A DNA stretch of 64,000 bases from Cellulomonas terrae (GTDB taxonomy: Bacteria > Actinomycetota > Actinomycetes > Actinomycetales > Cellulomonadaceae), in contig NZ_BJWH01000006.1 in the NCBI RefSeq assembly GCF_007990265.1, forward strand, positions 1 through 64,000, read 5' to 3'. Numbering within the stretch: the stretch's first letter is position 1; each line of letters begins with the position of its first letter. Of this stretch, positions 8,418-17,740 are shown in pieces. The notes beneath the pieces were generated by a model. The model had not been told where the DNA came from. It was given only the letters and a program-made list of their open reading frames with translations, and ran no database searches. Both the position numbers and the translations under genes were made by a program.

Positions 8418-9274
8418 CGAGCGGTGCGGACGTGGCGTACGTCACCCGCGAGGACGCGGTGGGGCACGCCCTCGTCGTCGACCACCACGAGGGCGCCGTC
8501 GTGGTCGATCCGGGCGGCGACGCCACCCACGGAGCCGTCCCCGGGGAGCTCGACGCGCACCCGCGACCCCAGCGTGCTGCAGACGGCGGCCACCTCGTCG
8601 GCGAGCCCGGAGCCGACGGCGTCACCGCCGGAGTCCCGCCACCGCTGCGCCACCTCGAGCTGCGCGGCGACGAGCGCGACGAGCATCCCCTCACGGTCGA
8701 CGTGCTGCGCGCCTGCGAGCGCGAGCGACGTCGCGCTGTCCACCGGGAGCTCGTCGGCGCTCTGCAGGACGTTGATCCCGATCCCGATGACGACCGCGGG
8801 CGGCTGCCCGGCGGGCAGGGTGACGACCTCCGTGAGGATCCCGCCGACCTTGCGGGCCGCACCCCAGCCCTCGACCTCGGAGTCGGCCGGCACGAGGAGG
8901 TCGTTGGGCCACTTCAGCGTCGCGGCGACGCCCGCCGTGGCGCGCAGCGCGTTGACGGCACCGAGGCCGGCGAGCAGCGAGATCCAGCCGAAGGAGGCGG
9001 CCGGGACGGGCGGGTGGACGACGAAGCTGCAGGTCAACGCGGTACCGCGCGGGGTCTCCCACGAGCGCCCGGCGCGGCCGCGCCCGCCGGTCTGGTGCTC
9101 CGCGACGAGGACGCTCGCGTCCGGCCAGGACGTGGGATCGGCGCGCAGGGCGTCGGCGAGGTCGGTGTTGGTCGACCCCGTGACGTCGACCACCTCGACC
9201 CGGGTCAGGGGGCCGGCGGGGGCGAGCAGGAGGTCGCGGAGCTCGGCGACGCGGAGGGCAGGCACAGCGCCCAT
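8414..9274 (-). CDS. birA: Biotin-[acetyl-CoA-carboxylase] ligase BirA
   Basis: A 286-residue monofunctional biotin protein ligase that makes biotinyl-AMP and transfers biotin to the carboxylase lysine. Landmarks are the ligase motif [24 protein letters not shown] with the catalytic region, KVGGILTE, and GIGINV; a small SH3-like C-terminal domain ends in LAGDVRHV. There is no N-terminal helix-turn-helix, so it cannot repress the biotin operon as E. coli BirA does. Its substrate, the EAMKM-containing alpha subunit, is encoded about 7 kb away, and it diverges from the carboxylase beta-subunit gene across 96 bp. The downstream cyclase gene overlaps by 4 bp. Confidence 0.93.
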   Translation of the reverse strand: MGAVPALRVAELRDLLLAPAGPLTRVEVVDVTGSTNTDLADALRADPTSWPDASVLVAEHQTGGRGRAGRSWETPRGTALTCSFVVHPPVPAASFGWISLLAGLGAVNALRATAGVAATLKWPNDLLVPADSEVEGWGAARKVGGILTEVVTLPAGQPPAVVIGIGINVLQSADELPVDSATSLALAGAQHVDREGMLVALVAAQLEVAQRWRDSGGDAVGSGLADEVAAVCSTLGSRVRVELPGDGSVGGVAARIDHDGALVVVDDEGVPHRVLAGDVRHVRTAR

Positions 9275-9357
9275 GATGACGTGCGTTGTGGGAACCCGAC
9301 ACCCCGACGCGACCAACACCGTGATCCGCCTGCACGTGCATGTCGGGCTCCGACAAC

Positions 9358-9363
9358 TAGCCT
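9358..9363 (+). promoter_or_regulatory. Leaderless -10 of accD
   Basis: TAGCCT, 7 nt before the GTG. Confidence 0.65.
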
Positions 9364-9370
9364 CGGTCGA

Positions 9371-10972
9371 GTGACTGACACCCAGCAACCCGTCGACACG
9401 GCCCCGCGCACCACGGCCGCGAAGCTGGCCGACCTCGCCGACCGCTACGAGGCGGCGGCCGCCGCCGAGCAGGGAGCCGTCGACAAGCAGCACGCGCGCG
9501 GCAAGCGGTCCGCCCGCGAGCGCATCGAGCAGCTCCTGGACCCGGGCTCGTTCACCGAGCTCGACGCGTTCGTCCGGCACCGCTCGACCAACTTCGGCCT
9601 CGACAAGAAGCGCATCCCGGGCGACGGCGTCGTCGTCGGGCACGGCACGGTCGACGGCCGCCCGGTGTGCATCTACTCGCAGGACTTCACGGTCTTCGGC
9701 GGCAGCCTGGGCGAGGTCCACGGCCAGAAGATCACGAAGGTGATGGACCTGGCGCTGCGCACGGGGGTCCCCCTGATCGGGATCAGCGACGGGGGTGGCG
9801 CCCGGATCCAGGAGGGCGTCGCGGGGCTGACGCAGTTCGCGGAGATCTTCCGTCGCAACGTCGCCGCGTCCGGCGTGATCCCGCAGATCAGCCTCATCCT
9901 GGGCCCGTCGGCGGGCGGTGCGGTGTACTCCCCCGCCCTGACGGACTTCATCGTCATGGCCGACGGCACCTCCAACATGTTCATCACGGGTCCCGACGTG
10001 ATCCGCGCGGTCACGGGCGAGGACGTGGGCTTCGAGGAGCTGGGTGGCGCGACGACGCACAACACCCGCTCCGGCGTCGCGCACTACATGGCCTCCGACG
10101 AGGACGACGCGCTCGACTACGTGCGGTCGCTGCTGATCTACCTGCCGCAGAACAACCTCACGGACCCGGTGACCTTCGACCACGAGGCCGACCTGGAGGT
10201 CAGCGAGGTCGACGAGGAGCTCGACACGCTCCTGCCCGACTCGGACAACCAGCCGTACGACATGCGCACGGTGCTGGAGCACGTGCTCGACGACGGGGTC
10301 CTGCTGGAGGTCCAGCCGCTGTACGCGAAGAACGTGCTGATCGGCTTCGGGCACGTCGAGGGGCACCCGGTCGGGATCGTCGCCAACCAGCCGCTGGCGA
10401 TGGCGGGCACGCTCGACATCAACGCCGCGGAGAAGGCCGCGCGCTTCGTGCGGACGTGCGACGCGTTCAACATCCCGGTCCTCACGTTCGTCGACGTCCC
10501 GGGCTTCCTGCCGGGCACCGACCAGGAGTGGAACGGCATCATCCGGCGCGGCGCCAAGCTCATCTACGCGTACGCCGAGGCCACCGTCCCGCTCGTCACC
10601 GTCATCACCCGCAAGGCGTACGGTGGCGCGTACATCGTCATGGGCTCCAAGCAGCTCGGCGCCGACGTGAACCTGGCGTGGCCCACCGCCCAGATCGCCG
10701 TCATGGGTGCCGGCGGCGCGGTGAACATCCTGCAGCGCGGTGCCCTGAAGTCCGTCGCGGACGCGGGCGGCGACGTCGAGGCCGAGCGGCGGCGGCTGAC
10801 GGCCGAGTACGAGGAGGCGATCGTGAACCCGTGGGACGCGGCCGACAAGGGGTACGTGGACGCGGTGATCCCGCCCTCGCAGACCCGGACGGAGATCACC
10901 AAGGCGCTGCGCCTGCTGCGCACCAAGCGCGCGAGCCTGCCGCCCAAGAAGCACGGGAACATCCCCCTGTGA
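9371..10972 (+). CDS. accD5: Acyl-CoA carboxylase beta (carboxyltransferase) subunit
   Basis: A 533-residue carboxyltransferase of the PccB/AccD5 family; it transfers CO2 from carboxybiotin to propionyl- or acetyl-CoA. The N-terminal crotonase half shows the acyl-CoA oxyanion loop in [12 protein letters not shown] and [16 protein letters not shown]; the C-terminal half shows the biotin-site segments [23 protein letters not shown] and the second oxyanion region [18 protein letters not shown]. Divergence from birA, the GTG start at a leaderless promoter and the epsilon gene downstream match the mycobacterial accD5 locus. Its stop overlaps the next gene as GTGA. Propionyl-CoA preference is inferred from family and locus, not shown by the sequence. 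Confidence 0.93.
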   Translation: MTDTQQPVDTAPRTTAAKLADLADRYEAAAAAEQGAVDKQHARGKRSARERIEQLLDPGSFTELDAFVRHRSTNFGLDKKRIPGDGVVVGHGTVDGRPVCIYSQDFTVFGGSLGEVHGQKITKVMDLALRTGVPLIGISDGGGARIQEGVAGLTQFAEIFRRNVAASGVIPQISLILGPSAGGAVYSPALTDFIVMADGTSNMFITGPDVIRAVTGEDVGFEELGGATTHNTRSGVAHYMASDEDDALDYVRSLLIYLPQNNLTDPVTFDHEADLEVSEVDEELDTLLPDSDNQPYDMRTVLEHVLDDGVLLEVQPLYAKNVLIGFGHVEGHPVGIVANQPLAMAGTLDINAAEKAARFVRTCDAFNIPVLTFVDVPGFLPGTDQEWNGIIRRGAKLIYAYAEATVPLVTVITRKAYGGAYIVMGSKQLGADVNLAWPTAQIAVMGAGGAVNILQRGALKSVADAGGDVEAERRRLTAEYEEAIVNPWDAADKGYVDAVIPPSQTRTEITKALRLLRTKRASLPPKKHGNIPL

Positions 10973-11541
10973 GCGACCACGAGCACGACGAGCATGGCGG
11001 CCACGACGACCCCGCCCACGGCCCCGAGCCGCTGGTCGGCGTGGACGCGACCGACCTGCACGCCGCGGTCGCGGCCCTGTCCGCCGCGCTGCACGGGTAC
11101 GTCGACGCGGCGGTCGGCGTCCGCGCCGAGTTCGGGTCGAGGGAGGCCGACGAGGACCCCCGCATCCTGGTGCTGGAGTCGGAGATCGGCGGCCTGAACG
11201 CGCGCCTGTACGACCTGCTGCACGAGCGGCTGGGCCTGCACGCCGACCTCACGGGCATGTCGTGGGGCGAGGACGAGCACCGCGACGCCGACGGGCCGCG
11301 CAGCGACGCCGAGATCGACACGTTCCACCTCGGGTTCGTCGTCGGGCCGCCGGCGGGGACGTCGGACCTGTCGCTGGAGTCCGTGCTGGACGTCGTCGAG
11401 CAGGGCGGGGCGGACCTCGCGCAGCGGCTCGTCGACGCCGGGTTCGAGGTCGGCGAGTGGGGTGCGTCCCGGGGGGCCGCGGTCGCGTTCGAGGAGGACG
11501 ACGAGGACGAGGACGGCGACGACGTGACGGGGAGCTCATGA
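10969..11541 (+). CDS. Unknown protein with His-rich N-terminus in the acc operon
   Basis: A 190-residue protein I do not recognise. Residues 1-16 are a His/Asp/Glu cluster ([11 protein letters not shown]) that could bind Zn or Ni. The middle is predicted alpha-helical ([40 protein letters not shown]), followed by a Trp-containing segment and an acidic tail ([11 protein letters not shown]). It overlaps accD by 4 bp (GTGA) and accE by 4 bp (ATGA), so it is translationally coupled to both carboxylase subunits and should be made in step with them. No Cys pair, signal peptide or membrane helix is visible. A role as an accessory or assembly factor for the carboxylase is inference from position only. 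Confidence 0.8.
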   Translation: MSDHEHDEHGGHDDPAHGPEPLVGVDATDLHAAVAALSAALHGYVDAAVGVRAEFGSREADEDPRILVLESEIGGLNARLYDLLHERLGLHADLTGMSWGEDEHRDADGPRSDAEIDTFHLGFVVGPPAGTSDLSLESVLDVVEQGGADLAQRLVDAGFEVGEWGASRGAAVAFEEDDEDEDGDDVTGSS

Positions 11542-11768
11542 GCGCGCGCGACGCGGACGTCCAGGTGGTCCGGGGCACCCCGGACGACCTGGAGCTGGCG
11601 GCCCTGGTGGCCGGGCTGATGGCGGCGGCGTCCGAGCGCGCCCGGCTGGCCGAGGAGCGGGACCACGCGGTCGCGGCGCCGTGGGCGGACCGGCGGCGGA
11701 CGATGCGCGGCAGCCGCGTGGGACTGCGCCCGGGCCCGGACGCGTGGCGCTGGAGCCTGCGGGCCTGA
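11538..11768 (+). CDS. accE: Acyl-CoA carboxylase epsilon subunit
   Basis: A 76-residue small subunit. The N-terminal VQVVRGTPDDLELAALVAGL is the signature of actinobacterial carboxylase epsilon subunits, which clamp the AccA3 and AccD5 subunits together and raise their activity. A helical Arg/Glu-rich middle and a C-terminal W-ADRRR and PGPDAWRWSLR follow; the terminal Trp-x-x-Ser motif is common in the family. GGGGAG precedes the ATG, which overlaps the upstream stop. The gene follows the unknown His-rich protein, whereas in mycobacteria it follows accD5 directly. Confidence 0.88.
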   Translation: MSARDADVQVVRGTPDDLELAALVAGLMAAASERARLAEERDHAVAAPWADRRRTMRGSRVGLRPGPDAWRWSLRA

Positions 11769-11795
11769 GCGCTCGGGATCGTCCGTACCGGCGAG

Positions 11796-11801
11796 TAGGG
11801 T
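11796..11801 (+). promoter_or_regulatory. Leaderless -10 of the DUF885 gene
   Basis: TAGGGT, 7 nt before the GTG. Confidence 0.6.
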
Positions 11802-11808
11802 CGAGCGG

Positions 11809-13539
11809 GTGACGACGACGCCCACCACCCCGGACGCGCTCACGGAGCGCGCACCGTCCCCGATCGACACGATCGCCGAGACGTACATGACGCAGTACGC
11901 GACCCTCGACCCCCTGGCGGCGACCACCATGGGCATCGCGGGGCACGACCACGAGATGACCGACCACTCGCCGGCCGGCCACGCGGCCCGCGCGGAGCTC
12001 ACCCGGAGCACCCTGCAGGCCCTGGACGGCGCAGCGCCGACGGACGAGATCGACCAGATCACGCTGGCGGCCATGCGGGAGCGGCTCGGCCTGGGGCTCG
12101 AGCTGCACGAGTCCGGCGAGCTCCTACGGGACCTGAACAACATCGCGTCCCCGGTGCAGAACCTGCGCGACGTCTTCGACGTCATGCCGACCGGCGACGT
12201 CGAGGCCTGGTCGAACATCGCGGCCCGGCTGAACGCGCTGCCGTTCGCCGTGGACGGCTACATCGAGTCGCTGAGGCTCGCGGCGAGCACCGGTGCGGTC
12301 GCCGCGGTGCGGCAGGTCGACGAGGCCGCCCGGCAGGCCGAGGAGCTGGCCGACCCGGCGACGTCGTTCTTCACGACGTTCGTCACCGGCACCGCCGTGG
12401 ACGCGGTCCTGGACGACTCGGCGGCGTGCTCCCTCGTCCGTGCCGAGCTCGAGCACGGCGCCACGGCGGCGCGCGGTGCGTACGCGACCCTGGCCGCGTT
12501 CCTGCGCGACGAGCTGTCGCCGCAGGCCCCGACGGAGGACGCCGCCGGGCGCGAGCGCTACGCCCTGTGGTCGCGGGCCTTCCTGGGCGCCACGGTCGAC
12601 CTGGAGGAGACGTACCGGTGGGGGCTCGAGGAGCTCGCCCGCGTCGTCGCCGAGCAGGAGGCCGTCGCCGCCCAGATCGCGGGACCGGGTGCCACGGTGG
12701 CGGACGCCGTCGCCAAGCTCGACGAGGACCCCGCCGGGACCCTGCACGGCACGGATGCGCTGCAGGCGTGGATGCAGGCGACGTCGGACGCGGCGATCGA
12801 GGCCCTGGACGGGACGCACTTCGACATCCCCGTGCCGGTGCTCACGCTGGAGTGCCGCATCGCACCCACCCAGAACGGCGGGATCTACTACACCGGCCCG
12901 AGCGACGACTTCAGCCGTCCGGGTCGCATGTGGTGGTCGGTGCCCCCGGAGGTCACGACGTTCAACACCTGGCGCGAGAAGACGACCGTCTACCACGAGG
13001 GCGTGCCGGGCCATCACCTGCAGATCGGTCAGGCCGTGTTCCAGCGCGCGACGCTGAACACGTGGCGCCGGCTGGCCTGCTGGACGTCGGGCTACGGCGA
13101 GGGCTGGGCCCTGTACGCGGAGCGGCTCATGGCCGACCTCGGCTTCCTCGACGACCCGGGCGACCGGCTGGGCATGCTCGACGGCCAGCGGATGCGCGCC
13201 GCACGCGTGGTCTTCGACCTGGGCGTGCACCTCGGGCTGGAGGCCCCGGAGGAGTGGGGCGGCGGGACGTGGGACGCCGACAAGGGCTGGGAGTTCCTCA
13301 AGGCCAACGTGAACATGCCCGAGGCGTTCATCCGGTTCGAGTGGAACCGGTACCTGGGCTGGCCCGGCCAGGCGCCGTCGTACAAGATCGGCCAGCGCCT
13401 CTGGGAGCAGACGCGCGACGCCGCGGCGGCCGAGGCGGCCGCGAAGGGTGAGGAGTTCGACCTGCGCGCCTTCCACGCCCGGGCGCTGAGCATGGGTGCG
13501 CTGCCCCTGGACGTGCTGCGGACGGCGTTCGCGGGCTGA
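11809..13539 (+). CDS. DUF885-family putative metallopeptidase
   Basis: A 576-residue cytoplasmic protein of the DUF885 family, which resembles gluzincin-type metallopeptidases. The key motif is YHEGVPGHHLQ near residue 395, with an HExxxHH arrangement suited to binding Zn, followed by a second conserved block GYGEGWALYAERLM that supplies a Glu. The N-terminus (IAETYMTQYATLDPLAATTMGI) is the typical family start. There is no signal peptide. Members are annotated variously as peptidases; no substrate is established for this type, so the enzymatic call is an inference from the metal motif. It is monocistronic with its own leaderless promoter and a bidirectional terminator after it. Confidence 0.85.
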   Translation: MTTTPTTPDALTERAPSPIDTIAETYMTQYATLDPLAATTMGIAGHDHEMTDHSPAGHAARAELTRSTLQALDGAAPTDEIDQITLAAMRERLGLGLELHESGELLRDLNNIASPVQNLRDVFDVMPTGDVEAWSNIAARLNALPFAVDGYIESLRLAASTGAVAAVRQVDEAARQAEELADPATSFFTTFVTGTAVDAVLDDSAACSLVRAELEHGATAARGAYATLAAFLRDELSPQAPTEDAAGRERYALWSRAFLGATVDLEETYRWGLEELARVVAEQEAVAAQIAGPGATVADAVAKLDEDPAGTLHGTDALQAWMQATSDAAIEALDGTHFDIPVPVLTLECRIAPTQNGGIYYTGPSDDFSRPGRMWWSVPPEVTTFNTWREKTTVYHEGVPGHHLQIGQAVFQRATLNTWRRLACWTSGYGEGWALYAERLMADLGFLDDPGDRLGMLDGQRMRAARVVFDLGVHLGLEAPEEWGGGTWDADKGWEFLKANVNMPEAFIRFEWNRYLGWPGQAPSYKIGQRLWEQTRDAAAAEAAAKGEEFDLRAFHARALSMGALPLDVLRTAFAG

Positions 13540-13549
13540 GCGCGACGGA

Positions 13550-13576
13550 GGGCCGGTGGCTGCACGCCGCCGGCCC
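13550..13576. terminator. Bidirectional terminator between convergent genes
   Basis: An 11-bp stem (GGGCCGGTGGC against GCCGCCGGCCC, one G-U pair) with a 5-nt loop, between the DUF885 and VKOR genes. Confidence 0.75.
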
Positions 13577-13591
13577 GCCGTGCGTCCGTCG

Positions 13592-14281
13592 TCAGGCGAG
13601 GATGATCGAGCCGTACTTCACGAGGATCGCGACGGCCAGCAGGACGATGAGCGCGACGGTCACGAACCAGTCGTTGCCGTGGTCGACGAACCGGCGCGCG
13701 GCGGGACCCCAGCGGCCGGGGAACGTGATGACGCCCTCGCGGACGTTCAGCCGCGTCAGGCCGGCCCAGACGAGCGTCGTCGTGACCGTGATCAGCAGGC
13801 ACCACGGGCACAGGGCGCCGATCTTGAAGAACGACACGAAGAACAGCCACCACGCGAAGAGGAAGCCGAGCGTGTAGATCGTCTGCGCGCCGAGCATGAA
13901 CCAGCGCGGGAAGACCACCCGTCCCAGGATGGCGACGGCCACGGTGATGACCACCGCCTCGGCGGCGATGCCGAGGAACGCGTTGGGGAACCCGAACAGC
14001 GTCGCCTCCGGACTCTGCGCGACGATGCCGCAGCTGATGACGGCGTTGAAGTCGCAGCCGAGCGTCGCGTCCGGGTCCGCCGCGAGCGTGAGCGCCTCGA
14101 TCGAGAGCACGAACGACGCGAACAGCCCGATCACGCCCGAGACGATCATCTCGATCGCGGTCCGCGCCCTCCAGGCGTACGACGGCGGCTCCAGCAGGTC
14201 CGGGTCGCGGTCGACCTCGAGGTCGTCGAAGTCATCGATGTCGTCCAGGCCCTCGGCCGACGACCTCGTCGCGTCACGCAC
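13592..14281 (-). CDS. Vitamin K epoxide reductase (VKOR) family membrane protein
   Basis: A 229-residue integral membrane thiol oxidoreductase. An acidic cytoplasmic N-terminus (about 1-38) precedes four or five transmembrane helices. The four essential cysteines are present: the loop pair Cys76 and Cys84 (LGCDFNAVISCG) and the quinone-proximal CPWC pair Cys158/Cys161. In actinobacteria VKOR reoxidises a DsbA-like partner and passes electrons to menaquinone, driving disulphide formation in exported proteins; several exported proteins in this window carry paired Cys. The GTG at 14281 is chosen because GAGGAG lies 5 nt upstream; longer frames read through non-coding DNA. No DsbA partner lies nearby. 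Confidence 0.9.
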   Translation of the reverse strand: MRDATRSSAEGLDDIDDFDDLEVDRDPDLLEPPSYAWRARTAIEMIVSGVIGLFASFVLSIEALTLAADPDATLGCDFNAVISCGIVAQSPEATLFGFPNAFLGIAAEAVVITVAVAILGRVVFPRWFMLGAQTIYTLGFLFAWWLFFVSFFKIGALCPWCLLITVTTTLVWAGLTRLNVREGVITFPGRWGPAARRFVDHGNDWFVTVALIVLLAVAILVKYGSIILA

Positions 14282-14387
14282 GGCGTCTCCTCGCGTCCCT
14301 CGGACCGGCGGTACCGCCCGCCGCGCCCGACCACAGCGCGCCCATTGTGCCCTGACACCCTGTGCCCCGGGCACGGGTCGGAGGTCC

Positions 14388-14455
14388 CGAGAGCGGCACT
14401 TTCCGACGAGGCCGGCAGTTTCGACTGCCGATCTCGTCGCAGAGTCACGCTCTCG
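14388..14455. repeat. 68-bp three-tier palindrome with UUCG loop
   Basis: Concentric arms share one centre: CGAGAGCG/CGCTCTCG outside, CGACGAG/CTCGTCG in the middle and CGGCAGT/ACTGCCG inside, around TTCG. An 8-nt partly matching gap and a 2-nt mismatch separate the tiers. It lies between divergent VKOR and maf genes, just upstream of the maf -10. Confidence 0.8.
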
Positions 14456-14473
14456 CGGGCGCGTGGGGCGAAC

Positions 14474-14479
14474 TAGGCT
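14474..14479 (+). promoter_or_regulatory. Leaderless -10 of maf
   Basis: TAGGCT, 8 nt before the GTG. Confidence 0.55.
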
Positions 14480-14487
14480 CGCCACCC

Positions 14488-15129
14488 GTGACCCGACTGC
14501 TGCTCGCCTCCGCCTCGCCCGCCCGCCGTGCCACCCTGGTCGCTGCCGGGATCGAGCCGCTCGTCGCCGTCTCCGGCGTGGACGAGGACGCGGTGCTCGC
14601 CGCCGCGCGGGAGCGGTTCGGGGCGCTGGACCCGGCGGACGCGGTGCTGCTGCTCGCGCAGGCGAAGGTCGAGGACGTGTCCCGGAACCTGCCCGACGAG
14701 CTCGAGGACGCGGACGACCTGCTCCTGCTGGGCTGCGACTCGATGCTGGAGCTCGACGGCGAGATCTACGGCAAGCCCACCGACGCGGCGCAGGCGACGC
14801 AGCGGTGGCGGCTGATGCGCGGACGCTCCGGCGTGCTGCACACCGGGCACTGGCTGATGGACGAGCGCGACGTGCCGGCGATGCTCGGGGCGACGTCCTC
14901 GACGACGGTCCGGTTCGCCGACCTGTCCGACGCGGAGATCGACGCGTACGTCGCGACGGGCGAGCCGCTCGCGGTGGCCGGTGCGTTCACGGTCGACGGG
15001 CTCGGCGGCCCGTTCGTCGAGCGGATCGAGGGCGACCACCACGGCGTCGTCGGCCTGAGCCTGCCGCTGCTGCGCGAGCTCCTGGGCGAGGTCGGCGTCA
15101 GCATCACGGACCTGTGGCGCGATCAGTGA
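14488..15129 (+). CDS. maf: Maf-family nucleoside triphosphate pyrophosphatase
   Basis: A 213-residue house-cleaning pyrophosphatase that hydrolyses non-canonical or modified dNTP/NTPs to monophosphates. The N-terminus has the family P-loop-like LLASASPARRATL; the catalytic Asp is in LLGCDSMLEL (usually ADTVV in YhdE-type members, so the strand differs slightly); GKPTDAAQA and the GAFTVDGLGG motif complete the site. Length is normal. The GTG start follows a leaderless -10. Neighbouring acyl-CoA carboxylase genes match the mycobacterial accD5-accE5-maf-accA3 arrangement. Which nucleotides it prefers cannot be read from the sequence. Confidence 0.92.
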   Translation: MTRLLLASASPARRATLVAAGIEPLVAVSGVDEDAVLAAARERFGALDPADAVLLLAQAKVEDVSRNLPDELEDADDLLLLGCDSMLELDGEIYGKPTDAAQATQRWRLMRGRSGVLHTGHWLMDERDVPAMLGATSSTTVRFADLSDAEIDAYVATGEPLAVAGAFTVDGLGGPFVERIEGDHHGVVGLSLPLLRELLGEVGVSITDLWRDQ

Positions 15130-15244
15130 CCAAAGACCCTGATAGGAGCCCTGGTCGGCACGGAACGATCAAGGCGTGGGCCAGCCCGAGAGGCCCATCG
15201 GAACCCGGGTAGGCCGGGTCCGCGAGGGGCTCCCAAGGACAATC

Positions 15245-15724
15245 ATGTCGACCCAGCTCGTAGCACCCAGCAACCGCTTCGTCCGCATCTCCGGCCTTCT
15301 GGCGATCATCGCCGGGGCCGTGTTCATCATCGCGGGAGGCGTGACCTGGAGCGCCGTCTCGTCCCACCTCGCCGCCGAGAACATCACGGTCTCCGAGGAC
15401 GCCGCGGCGTTCGGCGGGCAGACCGTCGACACGCCGTGGGAGGCGTTCGCGCAGGCCGACATCATCAACCACCACGCCCTGGACGCGACGGGCGGCAAGA
15501 CGTACGCCGAGCTCGACAAGGAGGACCCGCTGCGCGCCGTCGCGATGAACGGCTCCTTCCTGCGGGCCTCGCTGTTCACGTCGGTCGTCGCCTTCGGTGT
15601 CGCCGCCCTCGTCGTGGGCATCGGCGCGGTCTTCGCCCTCGTCGGGTTCGCCCTGCGGCGCCTGGCGCCCGTGGCTCCGGTGCTCCCGGCCACGGCCGAC
15701 GAGAACCGCCTCGCCAGCGTCTGA
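15245..15724 (+). CDS. Two-helix membrane protein of unknown function
   Basis: A 159-residue protein with an N-terminal transmembrane helix (about 15-38, SGLLAIIAGAVFIIAGGVTW), an extracytoplasmic loop of about 75 residues (WSAVSSHLAAENITVSEDAA, then DTPWEAFAQADIINHHAL) and a second helix near 113-138, followed by a short basic tail. This type is widespread in actinobacteria and is often mislabelled as a ring-opening dioxygenase; no catalytic motif supports that. The loop's conserved WEAFAQAD-HH segment could be a ligand site. ATG at 15245 is chosen for AAGGA 6 nt upstream. A strong terminator follows, so it is monocistronic. Confidence 0.78.
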   Translation: MSTQLVAPSNRFVRISGLLAIIAGAVFIIAGGVTWSAVSSHLAAENITVSEDAAAFGGQTVDTPWEAFAQADIINHHALDATGGKTYAELDKEDPLRAVAMNGSFLRASLFTSVVAFGVAALVVGIGAVFALVGFALRRLAPVAPVLPATADENRLASV

Positions 15725-15734
15725 CGCAGACCGC

Positions 15735-15766
15735 ACGAGCCCGGTCCCTGAGGGGACCGGGCTCGT
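15735..15766. terminator. Intrinsic terminator
   Basis: A perfect 14-bp stem (ACGAGCCCGGTCCC and its complement) with a TGAG loop, 10 bp after the stop codon of the two-helix protein. Confidence 0.85.
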
Positions 15767-15922
15767 CGCTGTTGTGGTGACCGGACAACCGCTCCGCCGC
15801 AGAGGGGGCCTCACGGGCCGGTCGTCTGAGGATCCCTACAAGGAGCCCCCGACGACCTTGGCCGGATCGACAGTCTTGCGCGGGCACGCCGCGCCCGCGT
15901 CGGCGCGGATCGTCGAGGGCGT

Positions 15923-15928
15923 TACGGT
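15923..15928 (+). promoter_or_regulatory. Leaderless -10 of accA3
   Basis: TACGGT, 5 nt before the GTG. Confidence 0.5.
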
Positions 15929-15933
15929 GAGCC

Positions 15934-17733
15934 GTGCCCGCTATCTCCAAGGTCCTCATCGCCAACCGCGGTGAGATCGCCGTCCGCATCGCCCGCGCCT
16001 GTCGCGACGCCCGGATCGCCTCCGTCGCCGTCTACGCCGACACCGACCGCGAGGCGCTGCACGTGCGCGTCGCCGACGAGGCGTTCGCGCTGGGCGGCGC
16101 CCGCGCAGCCGAGACGTACCTCGACATCGCGAAGCTGCTCGACGTCGCGCGCCGCTCCGGGGCCGACGCCGTGCACCCCGGCTACGGCTTCCTCGCCGAG
16201 AACGCCGGCTTCGCGCAGGCCGTCCTCGACGCGGGCCTGACCTGGATCGGTCCCCCTCCGGCCGCGATCGACGCCCTCGGCGACAAGGTCAGCGCGCGCC
16301 ACATCGCGCAGCGGGCCGGCGCACCGCTCGTCGCCGGGACGCCCGACCCCGTGCAGGGCGTCGAGGAGATCCACGCGTTCGTCGCCGAGCACGGCCTGCC
16401 GGTCGCGATCAAGGCGGCGTTCGGCGGCGGCGGTCGCGGCCTGAAGGTGGCGCGCGAGTCGGGCGAGATCGACGAGATGTTCGAGTCGGCGACGCGCGAG
16501 GCCGTGGCGGCGTTCGGGCGCGGCGAGTGCTTCGTCGAGCGGTACCTCGACCGTCCGCGGCACGTCGAGACGCAGTGCCTCGCGGACCAGCACGGCACGG
16601 TCGTCGTCGTCTCCACCCGCGACTGCTCGCTGCAGCGCCGCCACCAGAAGCTGGTCGAGGAGGCGCCCGCGCCGTTCCTCACCGACGCTCAGAACACCCA
16701 GCTGGTCGAGTCGTCGAAGGCGATCCTGCGCGAGGCCGGCTACGTCGGGGCCGGGACGTGCGAGTTCCTGGTCTCCGCCGACGGCATCATCTCGTTCCTC
16801 GAGGTCAACACGCGGCTGCAGGTCGAGCACCCCGTCACGGAGGAGATCAGCGGCGTCGACCTGGTCCGCGAGCAGCTGCGCATCGCGTCGGGCGAGCCGC
16901 TCGGCTACGACCACGTCGTGCCCCGCGGCCACTCGATCGAGTTCCGCATCAACGGTGAGGACCCGGGCAAGGGCTTCCTGCCGGCTCCGGGCCGCATCAC
17001 GCGGCTGCGGTTCCCGTCGGGACCCGGGGTCCGCGTCGACTCCGGCGTCGTCGAGGGGGACAGCGTCTCGGGCCTGTTCGACTCGATGATCGCCAAGGTG
17101 ATCGTGACGGGCGCCGACCGGCCGCAGGCGCTCGCGCGCGCACGTCGTGCCCTGGCCGAGCTCGAGGTCGTCGGCATCCCGACCGTGGTCCCGTTCCACC
17201 GCGCGGTGCTCGAAGCGGAGGCGTTCGCCCCGACCGACCCGGCACAGCCGTTCTCCGTGCACACGCGCTGGATCGAGACGGAGTTCGCCGACGAGGTCGC
17301 CGCGCTCAGCGCCGCACCCGACCCGGAGCAGGACGAGGACGACGAGCCCGCCGCGCTGGAGCGCGTGGTCGTCGAGGTCGGCGGCAAGCGGCTCGAGGTC
17401 GTCCTGCCCGCCGCGCTGGCACTGGGCCGCGGGCCCGGCAGCGCCGGCCGCGGCTCGTCCGGCCCGTCGGCACGCCGGCCCGTCCGCCGGGTGGCGCGCG
17501 CCGCGAGCAGCGGCAACGGCACCACCCTGAGCTCGCCGATGCAGGGCACGATCGTCAAGGTCGCGGTCGCCGAGGGCGCCACCGTGGCGGAGGGCGACCT
17601 CGTGGTCGTGCTCGAGGCCATGAAGATGGAGCAGCCGCTCGTGGCGCACCGCGCCGGCACCGTGACCGCGCTGTCCGCGGGAGTCGGTTCCAGCGTGAGC
17701 GCCGGCACGGCGATCTGCGAGATCGTCGGCTGA
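15934..17733 (+). CDS. accA3: Acyl-CoA carboxylase alpha subunit (biotin carboxylase + BCCP)
   Basis: A 599-residue fused subunit that carboxylates its own biotin with ATP and bicarbonate. The order is a biotin carboxylase N-domain ([17 protein letters not shown]), ATP-grasp with the glycine-rich loop [13 protein letters not shown] near residue 165, the catalytic [17 protein letters not shown] segment ([14 protein letters not shown]), the C-domain [13 protein letters not shown], a basic/Ser-rich linker (about 495-525) and a biotinyl domain with the acceptor Lys in EAMKMEQP near residue 567. Length matches mycobacterial AccA3 (about 600). It has its own promoter and can serve several beta subunits, including the one at 9.4 kb. 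BirA in this window would modify it. Confidence 0.94.
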   Translation: MPAISKVLIANRGEIAVRIARACRDARIASVAVYADTDREALHVRVADEAFALGGARAAETYLDIAKLLDVARRSGADAVHPGYGFLAENAGFAQAVLDAGLTWIGPPPAAIDALGDKVSARHIAQRAGAPLVAGTPDPVQGVEEIHAFVAEHGLPVAIKAAFGGGGRGLKVARESGEIDEMFESATREAVAAFGRGECFVERYLDRPRHVETQCLADQHGTVVVVSTRDCSLQRRHQKLVEEAPAPFLTDAQNTQLVESSKAILREAGYVGAGTCEFLVSADGIISFLEVNTRLQVEHPVTEEISGVDLVREQLRIASGEPLGYDHVVPRGHSIEFRINGEDPGKGFLPAPGRITRLRFPSGPGVRVDSGVVEGDSVSGLFDSMIAKVIVTGADRPQALARARRALAELEVVGIPTVVPFHRAVLEAEAFAPTDPAQPFSVHTRWIETEFADEVAALSAAPDPEQDEDDEPAALERVVVEVGGKRLEVVLPAALALGRGPGSAGRGSSGPSARRPVRRVARAASSGNGTTLSSPMQGTIVKVAVAEGATVAEGDLVVVLEAMKMEQPLVAHRAGTVTALSAGVGSSVSAGTAICEIVG

Positions 17734-17740
17734 CCCGGGC

